Shown here: positions 1-7,037 of the stretch, in pieces | How positions within the stretch are numbered: position 1 is the stretch's first letter | How the letters are laid out: each line of letters begins with the position of its first letter | NCBI GenBank assembly: GCA_016219795.1 | Contig: JACRKK010000069.1 | Span: 1-17,812, forward strand | Direction of reading: 5' to 3' | Length of the DNA stretch: 17,812 nucleotides | Origin: Candidatus Woesearchaeota archaeon | GTDB taxonomy: Archaea; Nanobdellota; Nanobdellia; Woesearchaeales; JACRKL01 | Position numbers and translations under genes: made by a program | The notes under the pieces: generated by a model | Databases searched by the model: none | The model's input: the letters and a program-made list of their open reading frames with translations, nothing else | What the model was told of the DNA's origin: nothing

Positions 1-1
1 C

Positions 2-100
2 TTACCTCTAGACCAAATTGCCATGTATGTCGGCCACCGATTCATTCTCAATGACTATGTCGCAGCAGTAGTCAGGCATTCTTATTATAGAGGAATTTGA
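2..100 (+). CDS. C-terminal end of an unidentified protein (partial)
   Basis: An open frame enters from the left edge and gives 32 codons before TGA at 98-100. The peptide ends in DQIAMYVGHRFILNDYV and then AAVVRHSYYRGI. Its composition looks like a folded protein terminus rather than random translation, but I do not recognise the family. The stop codon lies inside the left arm of the first hairpin (88-130), as expected for a gene ending at a terminator, and the gene converges on the phosphohexomutase. The evidence is the open frame, plausible composition and context only. Confidence 0.45.
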   Translation, partial: LPLDQIAMYVGHRFILNDYVAAVVRHSYYRGI

Positions 101-130
101 ATAACCCATAGTTTTAGTCAAATTCCTCTA
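88..130. terminator. Hairpin 1 of a tandem pair between convergent genes
   Basis: The arms AGAGGAATTTGA (89-100) and TCAAATTCCTCT (118-129) are perfect reverse complements. A flanking T88-A130 pair makes a 13-bp stem around a 17-nt loop. It begins at the stop codon of the left-hand gene. The position suggests a terminator or mRNA 3'-end stabiliser; termination itself is inferred. Confidence 0.55.
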
Positions 131-169
131 AGAGAATTTTGACAAATAGATGGTTAATCAAAATTCTCT
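131..169. terminator. Hairpin 2 of the tandem pair
   Basis: The arms AGAGAATTTTGA (131-142) and TCAAAATTCTCT (158-169) form a perfect 12-bp stem with a 15-nt loop, directly abutting hairpin 1. It lies about 30 nt beyond the stop of the minus-strand phosphohexomutase, so it could serve that gene. Compared with hairpin 1 the stem differs at two positions, and both differences are compensated in the opposite arm. Confidence 0.55.
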
Positions 170-201
170 ATAATCAAGCACTCATGGGGAATATGGTCTA
201 T

Positions 202-2334
202 TCAGCATCCCAGGAATTTCCGTAAAGAAATACCCGTCTTCTCCACAAACGCGCCATTAATTTTTTCTAGAGGGTCCTTGCCGAAGATAAGAAGGAGCTC
301 CTCTGCTTTTGTTCTAAAAATGGCAGGTGATATTTTTTTTGCATCACGCTGCTTTTTCAGGTCAAGCAGCTTACGCTCAACAGCAAAATACTTCAGCTTT
401 ATCTCCACAGGCAGAAGCCAGGACAAACGCAGGCCTCGTTTAGGCATGGTTATGCCAGCCAGTTTATATGCGTGCAGCACAAACGCATCCATGGCTTCTC
501 GAAGGGTAGTATGCACCAGTGCTTTCTGGCTTGCAAGTTGTGCCACTGTCGCTTTGCTGCCAAGCGCAGGTGCGCCTACCTCAATATAGAGTTTGGTCTT
601 GGGCTCTGTTCCCGAAGGCCGGATGGTGAGTTTGATAAGAGCTATGCCTCTTGGCGGTGCAAGTTGCCATTGCAGGACATTTCTGGACATCTTGTCCGTA
701 TCTGACATAAAAGGCGCGTCATTCCAATGGTCGACAAACTGCAGGATCTTAAATGTGCCGAATTGTTGAGGGGGGGTTTTGCGCAAGCTTTCCTGTATGC
801 CATCCATCACTGCCTTTCCTTGCGCACCTTCAAAAATCAATGCGTTTAGTTCATTTTTATGGTAGCCATATTCTCTATATCTCTCCTCCAGAAAGTCAAT
901 CAGCGTCTGCTTTTTTTCTTTAAGTTCAGATGCAAGCTCAGAAAGCAAAAGGCTTGCCGGTGCTGCATCCTTATCCCGCGTATAGGTACCGATAAGGACA
1001 CCGTGGCTCTCCTCAGCACCCATCACAAAATCCGTCTCCCTGCCTTTTGCCTCCAGCATCCGTATCTCTTCTGCAATGTACTTAAACCCCACCATCAGCT
1101 CCCCTTTCACCTGCAACCCTGCGCGCCTTGCAATGCTTGCCGCAAGTTCAGAGGTGACGCAGGTCTTGACAAACATGCCGTTTCTGCTGCCTTTAGCAGC
1201 AAGATAAGCAATCAAGAGCACCGCAATCTCGTTGCCGTTCAAATACACCCATTGACTGTGGTGGTTCACCATCAGCCCAATCCTGTCTGCATCCGGGTCT
1301 GTGCAGACTGCAATATCAGCCTTGCATTGCCTGCCCATCTTCACCAGGGTTTCCATAGACTCCGGCACTTCTGGGTTTGGTATATTGAATGTTACGTTGG
1401 GAAAAAAACCGTCTGGCTCCTTTGTCTTTGGATCCAGCACAACCTTAAATCCTTCTTGGCGAAGCACTTCACCTGTAGAATTATTACCAACGCCATGGAG
1501 AGGAGAGTAAACAATTGTGGCTGTACGCAAGGAAGACCGAGACTGGCGACGGGCTGCGCGCCAATATGCCTCATCAACATCTTTGCCAATCAAAGTGATC
1601 ATGCCCTGCTTTTTTGCCTTTACAAATGGCATAGTCTTAATGGTAGTAACCCCATTAACCATATCCGCAAGCCTCTGATCCTCTGGCGGAATCAGCTGCC
1701 CGCCATGCTCTGCATACACTTTTTTCCCGTTGTCCGTCATGGGATTGTGGGATGCGGAAAAAACATCTCCAGCAACTGCCTTGAGAAATCGAACTGCAAA
1801 AGAGAGTTCAGGCGTTGTTCGTATATCTTCAAAGAAATAGACCCGTATGCCATTTGCTGCGTATATTTCTGCTGCAATGTTAGCAAAATCCTGTGAAGTA
1901 ATGCCTCTCACCGGATTTTTGAGATGGGGATGGTAAATGCCCGTTTCCGGATATTTTCTCACATCATAGGCAAGCACCACCCCTCTTGTTTTTGCATTTG
2001 CGCCAAACTTCTGCAACAGATACTCGCTATGGCCTTGCGCTGATGCTGCAATCGTGTAAGGATTGATGCGATTAGGCCCTATGCCCACCGGACCCCTTCG
2101 TCCACCCGTTCCGAAGGGAATGGTCTGGTAAAAAGCATCTAAAAGCAGCTGAAATTTTCTGTTTGTTATTAAGAAAAGAATCTGGTCTTTGTAGGCAGCA
2201 AAAGAGGAATCAGTCAGCCAATGCTTAAGATTCTGCAGCACTGCATTTTTTATGGATGTGTCCACAGGGATTACTACAAAACCACGTTTACACTCTTCAA
2301 GCAAATTCTTGATTTCTTTCTCTTTAAGGCCCAT
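202..2334 (-). CDS. Phosphoglucomutase/phosphomannomutase-family phosphohexomutase (PGM2-like)
   Basis: A cytosolic enzyme of the alpha-D-phosphohexomutase superfamily, which interconverts sugar 1- and 6- (or 5-) phosphates through a phosphoserine. All four signature loops are visible: the entry motif FGTGGRRG (about 74-81) followed by GIGPNRIN; the catalytic loop SASHNP with the phospho-accepting Ser at 195; the metal-binding loop DPDADR (346-351); the sugar-specificity loop GAEESHG (439-445); and the phosphate-binding loop RPSGTEPK (572-579). The long N-terminal lead-in and the GAEESHG loop resemble PGM2/phosphopentomutase-like members more than short bacterial ManB types, so glucose, mannose or pentose phosphate are all possible substrates. 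At 710 residues it is longer than usual: about 80-90 residues at the C-terminus form a Lys/Leu-rich, probably helical tail beyond the normal end of domain 4. It is a single transcription unit with its own TATA-like box. Confidence 0.9.
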   Translation of the reverse strand: MGLKEKEIKNLLEECKRGFVVIPVDTSIKNAVLQNLKHWLTDSSFAAYKDQILFLITNRKFQLLLDAFYQTIPFGTGGRRGPVGIGPNRINPYTIAASAQGHSEYLLQKFGANAKTRGVVLAYDVRKYPETGIYHPHLKNPVRGITSQDFANIAAEIYAANGIRVYFFEDIRTTPELSFAVRFLKAVAGDVFSASHNPMTDNGKKVYAEHGGQLIPPEDQRLADMVNGVTTIKTMPFVKAKKQGMITLIGKDVDEAYWRAARRQSRSSLRTATIVYSPLHGVGNNSTGEVLRQEGFKVVLDPKTKEPDGFFPNVTFNIPNPEVPESMETLVKMGRQCKADIAVCTDPDADRIGLMVNHHSQWVYLNGNEIAVLLIAYLAAKGSRNGMFVKTCVTSELAASIARRAGLQVKGELMVGFKYIAEEIRMLEAKGRETDFVMGAEESHGVLIGTYTRDKDAAPASLLLSELASELKEKKQTLIDFLEERYREYGYHKNELNALIFEGAQGKAVMDGIQESLRKTPPQQFGTFKILQFVDHWNDAPFMSDTDKMSRNVLQWQLAPPRGIALIKLTIRPSGTEPKTKLYIEVGAPALGSKATVAQLASQKALVHTTLREAMDAFVLHAYKLAGITMPKRGLRLSWLLPVEIKLKYFAVERKLLDLKKQRDAKKISPAIFRTKAEELLLIFGKDPLEKINGAFVEKTGISLRKFLGC

Positions 2335-2358
2335 CGTTTTTGTTCCTGAGGCGGCAAG

Positions 2359-2370
2359 TATAAAAATATT
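2359..2370 (-). promoter_or_regulatory. TATA-like box for the phosphohexomutase
   Basis: On the minus strand this reads AATATTTTTATA, centred about 29 nt upstream of the ATG at 2334. Archaeal TATA boxes lie about 26-27 nt before the transcription start, so the mRNA would be leaderless or nearly so, and no Shine-Dalgarno sequence is visible. Confidence 0.5.
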
Positions 2371-2377
2371 GTGAAGA

Positions 2378-2387
2378 TTTAAATATA
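2378..2387 (+). promoter_or_regulatory. TATA-like box for the GIDE-LemA operon
   Basis: TTTAAATATA is centred about 29 nt before the ATG at 2412, giving a short divergent promoter region of 77 nt shared with the phosphohexomutase. It predicts a nearly leaderless transcript. A second AT-rich stretch at 2395-2403 is too close to the ATG to act as a TATA box. Confidence 0.5.
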
Positions 2388-2411
2388 AGCTCCGGATATA
2401 TTATCAAAGAC

Positions 2412-3176
2412 ATGATCAGTGCAAGCGGTAAAGTCTTTATATACAGTGCGGTTGGCTTCTTTACAGGACTCTATTTATTCTACAAAGGATTTACCTGGCT
2501 GCAACAGAAAAAGATGATAGAAAACACCCCCACATCCAAGGTGCGCTCCATTGCCATGGGCAGGGTTGAAGTGTATGGTGCTGCTGTTCCTGACAAAGGC
2601 AAAGTCCTCCAAAGCCCATTATCCAGAAAAAACTGTGTTTATTACCGCTGCATAATTGAGGAATACCGCCACGCAGGCAAAAGCAGCAGGTGGGTAACCC
2701 TTAAAGATGAGAATGATGGAATCCCATTCTTTCTACAGGATGAAACCGGAAAAGTGCTGGTGGATCCCATCGGAGCAGATATAGAAATCCCAAAAGATGC
2801 TCAGTACAACAGTTCGTTTGGCAGGGACCCGCCCAAAGAAGTGCAGTTCTTTCTGAAGACACAAAACATTGCCTTTGAGGGTTTGTTTGGTGCAAATAAG
2901 CAGATGCGTTTCACCGAATACTACATCGCACCTCAGGACAAGCTCTATATCATGGGCACAGCCATGAAGAATCCTGCGGTCAAAGCGTCTGCGGTGGGTG
3001 TAGAGAATGTTATGATTGCTAAAGGCAAGAACTATCCCACCTATTACATCTCTGACCGTGCAGAGAAAGACATCCTCAAAAGCCTCAGATGGAAAGTCTT
3101 TGGCGGCATCGTGGGTGGTGCTGCGTTGAGCGTGGTATGCTTAGGAATTATGCTTGCATACCTCGGACTTTTTTAG
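2412..3176 (+). CDS. GIDE-domain membrane protein (copy 1)
   Basis: A 254-residue integral membrane protein of the GIDE family, the domain found between the membrane helices of the eukaryotic mitochondrial ligase MUL1/GIDE and in prokaryotic proteins often encoded beside LemA. A membrane helix spans about residues 7-30. The conserved opening IENTPTSKVRSIAMGRVEVYG (about 36-56) follows, then the CVYYRC segment (75-80), a FFLQDETGKVLVDP strand pair (about 106-119), and a C-terminal hydrophobic helix (about 230-252). There is no RING finger, so ubiquitin ligase activity is not implied; the prokaryotic role is unknown, probably in envelope maintenance. It is followed after 8 nt by a paralogue and then lemA, forming one operon. 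Confidence 0.85.
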   Translation: MISASGKVFIYSAVGFFTGLYLFYKGFTWLQQKKMIENTPTSKVRSIAMGRVEVYGAAVPDKGKVLQSPLSRKNCVYYRCIIEEYRHAGKSSRWVTLKDENDGIPFFLQDETGKVLVDPIGADIEIPKDAQYNSSFGRDPPKEVQFFLKTQNIAFEGLFGANKQMRFTEYYIAPQDKLYIMGTAMKNPAVKASAVGVENVMIAKGKNYPTYYISDRAEKDILKSLRWKVFGGIVGGAALSVVCLGIMLAYLGLF

Positions 3177-3184
3177 GATGACAA

Positions 3185-4021
3185 ATGAAGAAGCTAACAA
3201 AAATAATTCTGGGAATTGTTTTGATCCCGGTATTTCCAATAGTAGTGCTTTGGGGCGTTGGATTTGTTGTCCCGCTTTTTTTCTTTGCAGTCGGGCTGTT
3301 CATGTTTTTTGGATGCCTTGAATGGTTTAAAGTCAAAAGAATTATTGAGAATACACCCACTTCCAAAATACGCTCCCTTGCCATGGGTATTGTCGAGATT
3401 GCAGGAAGTGTTATCCTTTCAAAAAACAACTTGATTAAGAGCCCTTTTTTTCAGACATCCTGTGCATACTACAAATACTGGATAGAAGGATATGATAATA
3501 GAGGTAAGAATAGGGCTTGGAGAATAATTGCCATGGGAGAGCATCATACGCTCTTCTTTTTGAAGGACGAGACAGGAATGGTTACTGTGGATCCTAAAGG
3601 TGCCATCTTTAACATCGAAAAATATGAGGTAAGTACGGATTCACAACTGCTGCAGAATCCATCACCTTCTGTCAAATCAATACTGGACGAAAAAAAACTG
3701 AGTTATGCATTACTTACCGACCGATATAGCCAGTTTAGGTGTACCGAACAAAGAATTGCTACAGGAGATAAACTGTATATCCTTGGCAGTGCAGGAAAAA
3801 ATCCGTTTGTCAAGCAGGGGGAAGCACAGGAGAATGTGCAGGGAATTATGATGCAACAGGGCAAAAATGAAAAACTTTATTATATCAGTGATTCACCAGA
3901 GAAGAAAATACTGCAAGATATAAAAAGAAGATTGTGGACCGGACTCATCATTGGAGGTAGCTTAACTGTGGGGTTGGGCTATTTGATTATAAGATATGTT
4001 ATGTTTTGGTTAACCAGATGA
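3185..4021 (+). CDS. GIDE-domain membrane protein (copy 2)
   Basis: A 278-residue paralogue of the upstream gene, with the same IENTPTSKIRSLAMGIVEI opening at about residues 55-73, a CAYYKYWIEGY segment and FFLKDETGMVTVDPKGA. The N-terminus is longer and more hydrophobic (about 7-46), enough for two membrane helices, and another helix closes the protein (about 251-274). The copies are well diverged outside the signature strands, so the duplication is not recent. There is no RING domain. The ATG at 3185 is preceded by a weak GGATGA; 17 nt separate the stop from lemA. The pair may form a heteromer with different membrane topology, which is inference. Confidence 0.82.
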   Translation: MKKLTKIILGIVLIPVFPIVVLWGVGFVVPLFFFAVGLFMFFGCLEWFKVKRIIENTPTSKIRSLAMGIVEIAGSVILSKNNLIKSPFFQTSCAYYKYWIEGYDNRGKNRAWRIIAMGEHHTLFFLKDETGMVTVDPKGAIFNIEKYEVSTDSQLLQNPSPSVKSILDEKKLSYALLTDRYSQFRCTEQRIATGDKLYILGSAGKNPFVKQGEAQENVQGIMMQQGKNEKLYYISDSPEKKILQDIKRRLWTGLIIGGSLTVGLGYLIIRYVMFWLTR

Positions 4022-4024
4022 AAC

Positions 4025-4030
4025 GGAGGT
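4025..4030 (+). promoter_or_regulatory. Strong Shine-Dalgarno site of lemA
   Basis: GGAGGT lies 8 nt before the ATG at 4039. It is the best ribosome-binding site in the window and contrasts with the leaderless-looking first genes of transcription units, fitting its internal operon position. Confidence 0.7.
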
Positions 4031-4038
4031 AAAGAAAA

Positions 4039-4608
4039 ATGGCATTAGGAATAGCATTGGTTATTGGGTTGATTGTGCTGTTGTTTGTGATAGGGTTTGT
4101 TGTCTATTTTGTTTCCATCTATAACAGCCTTATTCGATTAAAGAACGACATCAAGAAAGCATGGGCAAACATTGACGTCATGCTTAAGCAGAGAACAGAT
4201 GAACTGCCCAAACTGATTGCTTCAGTCAAAGGATATATGAAGCACGAGAAAGGCACGCTGGAAGAATTGACCAAGGCCCGAACCGCATTTTTGAGTGCCA
4301 CCACCATGGCAGCAAAAGCAAAGGCAGACAATGTGATTTCCGGTGCGTTAAAGACGCTGTTTGCTGTTGCTGAAAACTATCCCAACCTGAAAGCAAATGA
4401 GAATTTCATCCAACTGCAGGGCAGGATTTCCGGCCTGGAAAACGAGCTTGCTGACCGACGCGAGTTTTACAACGATTCTGTCAACACCTACAACATCCGC
4501 ATCCAATCCATCCCGGACGTCATCTTTGCCAGGATGCTTGGCTATGTCCAGGAAGAAATGTTCAAGGTGACTGAGGCAGAGAAGCAGGATGTTAAGGTAG
4601 AGTTTTAA
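4039..4608 (+). CDS. lemA: LemA family protein
   Basis: A 189-residue LemA-family protein: one N-terminal membrane helix (about 4-29) followed by a helical-bundle domain. Family hallmarks are visible: IYNSLIRLKNDIKKAWANID, then MLKQRTDELPKLIASVKGYM, HEKGTLEELTKAR, the YPNLKANENFIQLQ segment, and YNDSVNTYNIRIQSIPDVIFA near the end. The length matches the family (about 180-200). The molecular function of LemA proteins is not established; they often neighbour GIDE-domain proteins or TPM-domain proteins and are linked to the envelope. Here it is the third gene of a GIDE-GIDE-LemA operon with its own strong ribosome-binding site, which may give it higher expression than the two upstream genes. Confidence 0.93.
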   Translation: MALGIALVIGLIVLLFVIGFVVYFVSIYNSLIRLKNDIKKAWANIDVMLKQRTDELPKLIASVKGYMKHEKGTLEELTKARTAFLSATTMAAKAKADNVISGALKTLFAVAENYPNLKANENFIQLQGRISGLENELADRREFYNDSVNTYNIRIQSIPDVIFARMLGYVQEEMFKVTEAEKQDVKVEF

Positions 4609-4614
4609 GTCCTG

Positions 4615-4630
4615 TTTTTTCTCTTTTTTT
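4615..4630 (+). terminator. T-tract terminator after lemA
   Basis: T6 (4615-4620) and T7 (4624-4630) lie 7-22 nt beyond the lemA stop in a pyrimidine-rich stretch. Archaeal RNA polymerase terminates at such tracts on the non-template strand without needing a hairpin. The convergent dehydrogenase ends only 12 nt further on. Confidence 0.55.
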
Positions 4631-4641
4631 CTCGTCCTTTA

Positions 4642-5865
4642 TCAACGCACAGGATTGTTTTGGATGACAGGGACAAATGTATATTTTCCTGCTGCATAGT
4701 TTGCAGCCACTGTATTGACGTCACCAAACCCATAGAGAGGCGTGTCCCACTGGCCTTTGATTGCTCCAGAAGCAAATAAACGAACAGCCCCTTCACCTTC
4801 TGACCGTCTTGCATAATGGGTGTGAACAAGGGGATGTCGGTCGATACAGTCAATCGCACGTACCCTCCTCATAACCATCCCCTCCTTCCATCCTGCGGTT
4901 GTAATAAGCCCTTCCCGCGCCAGTGCGTCATGGGTTGGCTTTGCAACAGGCTCACCAATGTAATCAATGAAAATGTCAACCATTCCACCATCGGTTTTTT
5001 CAGAAATTACTTTTAAAAATGCTGCATGTTCTGTTTTGTATGCTGCAACCCAGTCTCCTGGTTTCAAAGAATGTTTAGCCTCAAATGCTGCTGCTTGGGA
5101 GGCATCCTTCTGTGCTGCCTTTGCTTCTGCTAAGATAACATCATTCAAGTGATAAAACTGAGTCCGGTCCACCCCTTTGATGCCTAATGCTTCAAGCTCC
5201 GCAACCTTTTCAGCCCCGCTTGCAAACATGATGACATTGTGCCCAGCGTGCTTTGCTATCTGAGCTTCATACAAACTCACGCCACCACCCCATGCAACCA
5301 CATTAAGGATTGGCTTTTGTTCAACACCTACCTGAACCCTGTACGTCCCTAAAGCAACTCTCCAATTTGCAAATGCCGTCACGCCCCGAAGCGAAAAGCT
5401 TGCCCAGGCCTCCAAGGGGATGGTAGTATCCTCTGGAATCGGAATTAACTGGTAATCCTTCACTTTTGTCATTTTTGCTAGAAGACCAATGCTGCCTGGA
5501 TCATCATATCCTGCAATCGTTTCCGGATAGCCAAATCCGTCAGGCCTTCCATTGCAAAAGAACATATAGAGTTTGCCATCCTCAACACCCCTCACAACCC
5601 CGCTGTTTCCGATGATGATGCCATCCCCTAAGGGTTCTAATTCTGGATGCTGCAACCGGATGGCAGCAGTATCGATGGGGCTGCCTTCAACTGCATGTCC
5701 CATATTGCCCTCCCATGTGACAAAAAGAGGCTCCACCACCGTCTTACCATGATCTGGTGCTGGAATAAAAACAACCCTCTGCTCCAGACTCATCAGTTCT
5801 CCTTTTGGAAAATCAACGGGTCTGGGTTTCAGAACCCACGCTTCAGTTTCAAATGAGCCATCCAT
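4642..5865 (-). CDS. Zinc-type (MDR-like) dehydrogenase/reductase of unknown substrate
   Basis: A 407-residue protein with the architecture of the medium-chain dehydrogenase/reductase superfamily. The GroES-like N-terminal half includes DGIIIGNSGVVRGVEDG (about 81-97) and GVTAFANWRVAL (about 161-172), the position where MDR enzymes carry their GxTAxxAL helix. A nucleotide-binding Rossmann segment follows, VVAWGGGVSLYEAQIAKHAG (about 189-208), then a strand ending in the acidic stretch IFIDYIGEPV (about 298-307). The usual catalytic and structural zinc-ligand pattern is not evident, so it may be a zinc-independent reductase of the quinone oxidoreductase or enoyl/crotonyl-CoA reductase type. 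The start is supported by GGGGTGA six bases before the ATG on the minus strand. It is convergent with lemA, divergent from the surface cassette, and stands alone. Confidence 0.72.
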   Translation of the reverse strand: MDGSFETEAWVLKPRPVDFPKGELMSLEQRVVFIPAPDHGKTVVEPLFVTWEGNMGHAVEGSPIDTAAIRLQHPELEPLGDGIIIGNSGVVRGVEDGKLYMFFCNGRPDGFGYPETIAGYDDPGSIGLLAKMTKVKDYQLIPIPEDTTIPLEAWASFSLRGVTAFANWRVALGTYRVQVGVEQKPILNVVAWGGGVSLYEAQIAKHAGHNVIMFASGAEKVAELEALGIKGVDRTQFYHLNDVILAEAKAAQKDASQAAAFEAKHSLKPGDWVAAYKTEHAAFLKVISEKTDGGMVDIFIDYIGEPVAKPTHDALAREGLITTAGWKEGMVMRRVRAIDCIDRHPLVHTHYARRSEGEGAVRLFASGAIKGQWDTPLYGFGDVNTVAANYAAGKYTFVPVIQNNPVR

Positions 5866-5912
5866 TGTTTCACCCCTGCAAAAAGAATTACCAGGTAGGA
5901 AAGTGATACTAC

Positions 5913-5920
5913 TATAAAAA
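5913..5920 (-). promoter_or_regulatory. TATA-like box for the dehydrogenase
   Basis: On the minus strand this reads TTTTTATA, centred about 52 nt upstream of the ATG at 5865. This predicts a leader of about 25 nt, long enough to hold the GGGGTGA ribosome-binding site seen before that start. Confidence 0.4.
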
Positions 5921-5959
5921 GAATAGGTATGATAAATTATAAAACCAAAAAACAGAAGG

Positions 5960-5967
5960 TATAAATA
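5960..5967 (+). promoter_or_regulatory. TATA box for the surface-protein cassette
   Basis: TATAAATA is centred 27 nt before the ATG at 5991, the exact spacing for a leaderless transcript. The purine-rich AAGGAGAAG at 5969-5977 resembles a ribosome-binding site but is too far from the ATG, and would lie upstream of the predicted transcription start. Confidence 0.55.
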
Positions 5968-5990
5968 GAAGGAGAAGTACTGGAAAAGAA

Positions 5991-7034
5991 ATGCAGCAGA
6001 AACATATGCTCATACTCATTCTCCTTGCAGCAGTACTCATCGTCGGCTGCACACCCACACCTCCAGCAACTACGCCAGAGGGTGCTTCTACTTCTTCAGG
6101 ACAACCCCCAAAGACGTCTGATTTCCTAACCTATGAAGATACCACCTACAAGATAAAGATAGATTACCCCAGAGACTGGAAACAGACAGAAAACGAGCAG
6201 ACCGTTGTCGCCTTTGTCTCCCCAAAAACCAGTGAGGATGATATGTTTTCCGAGAATCTCAACCTCATCATGAATGACCTTTCCGGGCAGGGGTTGACAC
6301 TTGACACCTACACCGAAGTTGTCAAAGAGCAGCTGCTCAAAACCTATGATGGCATCATCATGGAAGAATCCGGTACTGCAACCCTTGCCGGCCAGCCAGC
6401 GTATAAGGTGGTCTATACAGTCCCTTCAGAGAAAACAACATTGAAGATCATGCAGGTATGGATCATCAAGGACGACGTATCCTATGTCATCACCTTTGTT
6501 GCAGATGAAGAGGCATATACAGATTATATGGGTACGGTCCAGAAGATGCTGAACTCATTTGAGATCACAGGATCACTCACCGCAGAAGAACCCACCACCC
6601 AATCCTCATCTACCAAAACTGGGGAACAGACGCAAACCGAATCACAGAAGCAACAATTAACCGCCACAGACGCACGGTTTGCAGGCAACTGGCGTATTTT
6701 TTCTGAACGGATTTTCTATGACATTGGCGGCGCAGGTGCGCTGGGCACCAATAGCGGACGCAACCTCGAAATAAAGGAAGATGGCAGCTGGAATTTTGGA
6801 GATTCTAAAGGAACGTGGTCTGTCACCCCTATTACCGACCAAGACTGGAAGAGATGGGACGTTAATTCCTATGGCCCTACCAAAAAGATAACATTCACCG
6901 GGTGGAATAAGGCCGCTGCCGACGGGCCTGTAGAAGAGGATGGAGGGAGGATAGATTTCATTTGGGTCATTTACCATGTTGAGCCTCCTCTGGTTGAGAA
7001 TGCAGGCACAGTCTGGTTGAAATTTGGTAAATAG
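5991..7034 (+). CDS. Secreted lipoprotein with PsbP-like domain and a shared W-rich C-terminal domain
   Basis: A 347-residue exported protein. The N-terminal hydrophobic stretch ends in a lipobox-like LIVGC with Cys20, followed by a Pro/Thr/Ser linker, so it is probably a lipid-anchored surface protein. Residues about 45-195 resemble the PsbP/DUF1795 fold: YKIKIDYPRDWKQ, a VVAFVSP strand, ENLNLIMNDL, and a terminal KMLNSFEI helix. A Thr/Gln/Ser-rich linker (about 196-222) leads to a domain (about 228-347) containing GNWRIFSE, DGSWNFGDSKGTWSV, PITDQDWKRW, DGPVEEDGG and a final VWLKFGK. The same domain occurs twice in the next protein, encoded 3 nt downstream. No enzymatic residues are recognised; a binding or scaffolding role for the protease is inference. 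Confidence 0.75.
   Translation: MQQKHMLILILLAAVLIVGCTPTPPATTPEGASTSSGQPPKTSDFLTYEDTTYKIKIDYPRDWKQTENEQTVVAFVSPKTSEDDMFSENLNLIMNDLSGQGLTLDTYTEVVKEQLLKTYDGIIMEESGTATLAGQPAYKVVYTVPSEKTTLKIMQVWIIKDDVSYVITFVADEEAYTDYMGTVQKMLNSFEITGSLTAEEPTTQSSSTKTGEQTQTESQKQQLTATDARFAGNWRIFSERIFYDIGGAGALGTNSGRNLEIKEDGSWNFGDSKGTWSVTPITDQDWKRWDVNSYGPTKKITFTGWNKAAADGPVEEDGGRIDFIWVIYHVEPPLVENAGTVWLKFGK
6672..7031 (+). repeat. Shared W-rich domain, copy 1 (coding)
   Basis: Encodes residues about 228-347 of the lipoprotein. The common pattern across copies is GxW, about 30-35 residues, ExDxxWxF, GTWxxxPIxxxDWxxW, about 15-20 residues, W followed by DGPI or TGPI and an acidic turn, then an aromatic strand with Y and, in two of the copies, PP and VWxKF. 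Confidence 0.7.
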
Positions 7035-7037
7035 CTT

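Noticed and set aside
88..169. A short CRISPR-like or insertion-sequence end at the tandem hairpins
   Set aside because: There are only two units, with no direct repeat-spacer pattern, no cas or transposase gene nearby and no target-site duplication; palindromic stems explain the sequence better.
859..1896. A 345-codon plus-strand open frame opposite the phosphohexomutase
   Set aside because: The minus-strand frame carries all four phosphohexomutase signature loops. The antisense translation is Cys/His/Leu-rich without motifs or a ribosome-binding site, typical of a shadow frame.
2412..4021. Ubiquitin ligase activity for the GIDE-domain proteins
   Set aside because: The eukaryotic name comes from proteins with a RING finger. 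Neither copy here has RING Cys/His spacing after the GIDE domain.
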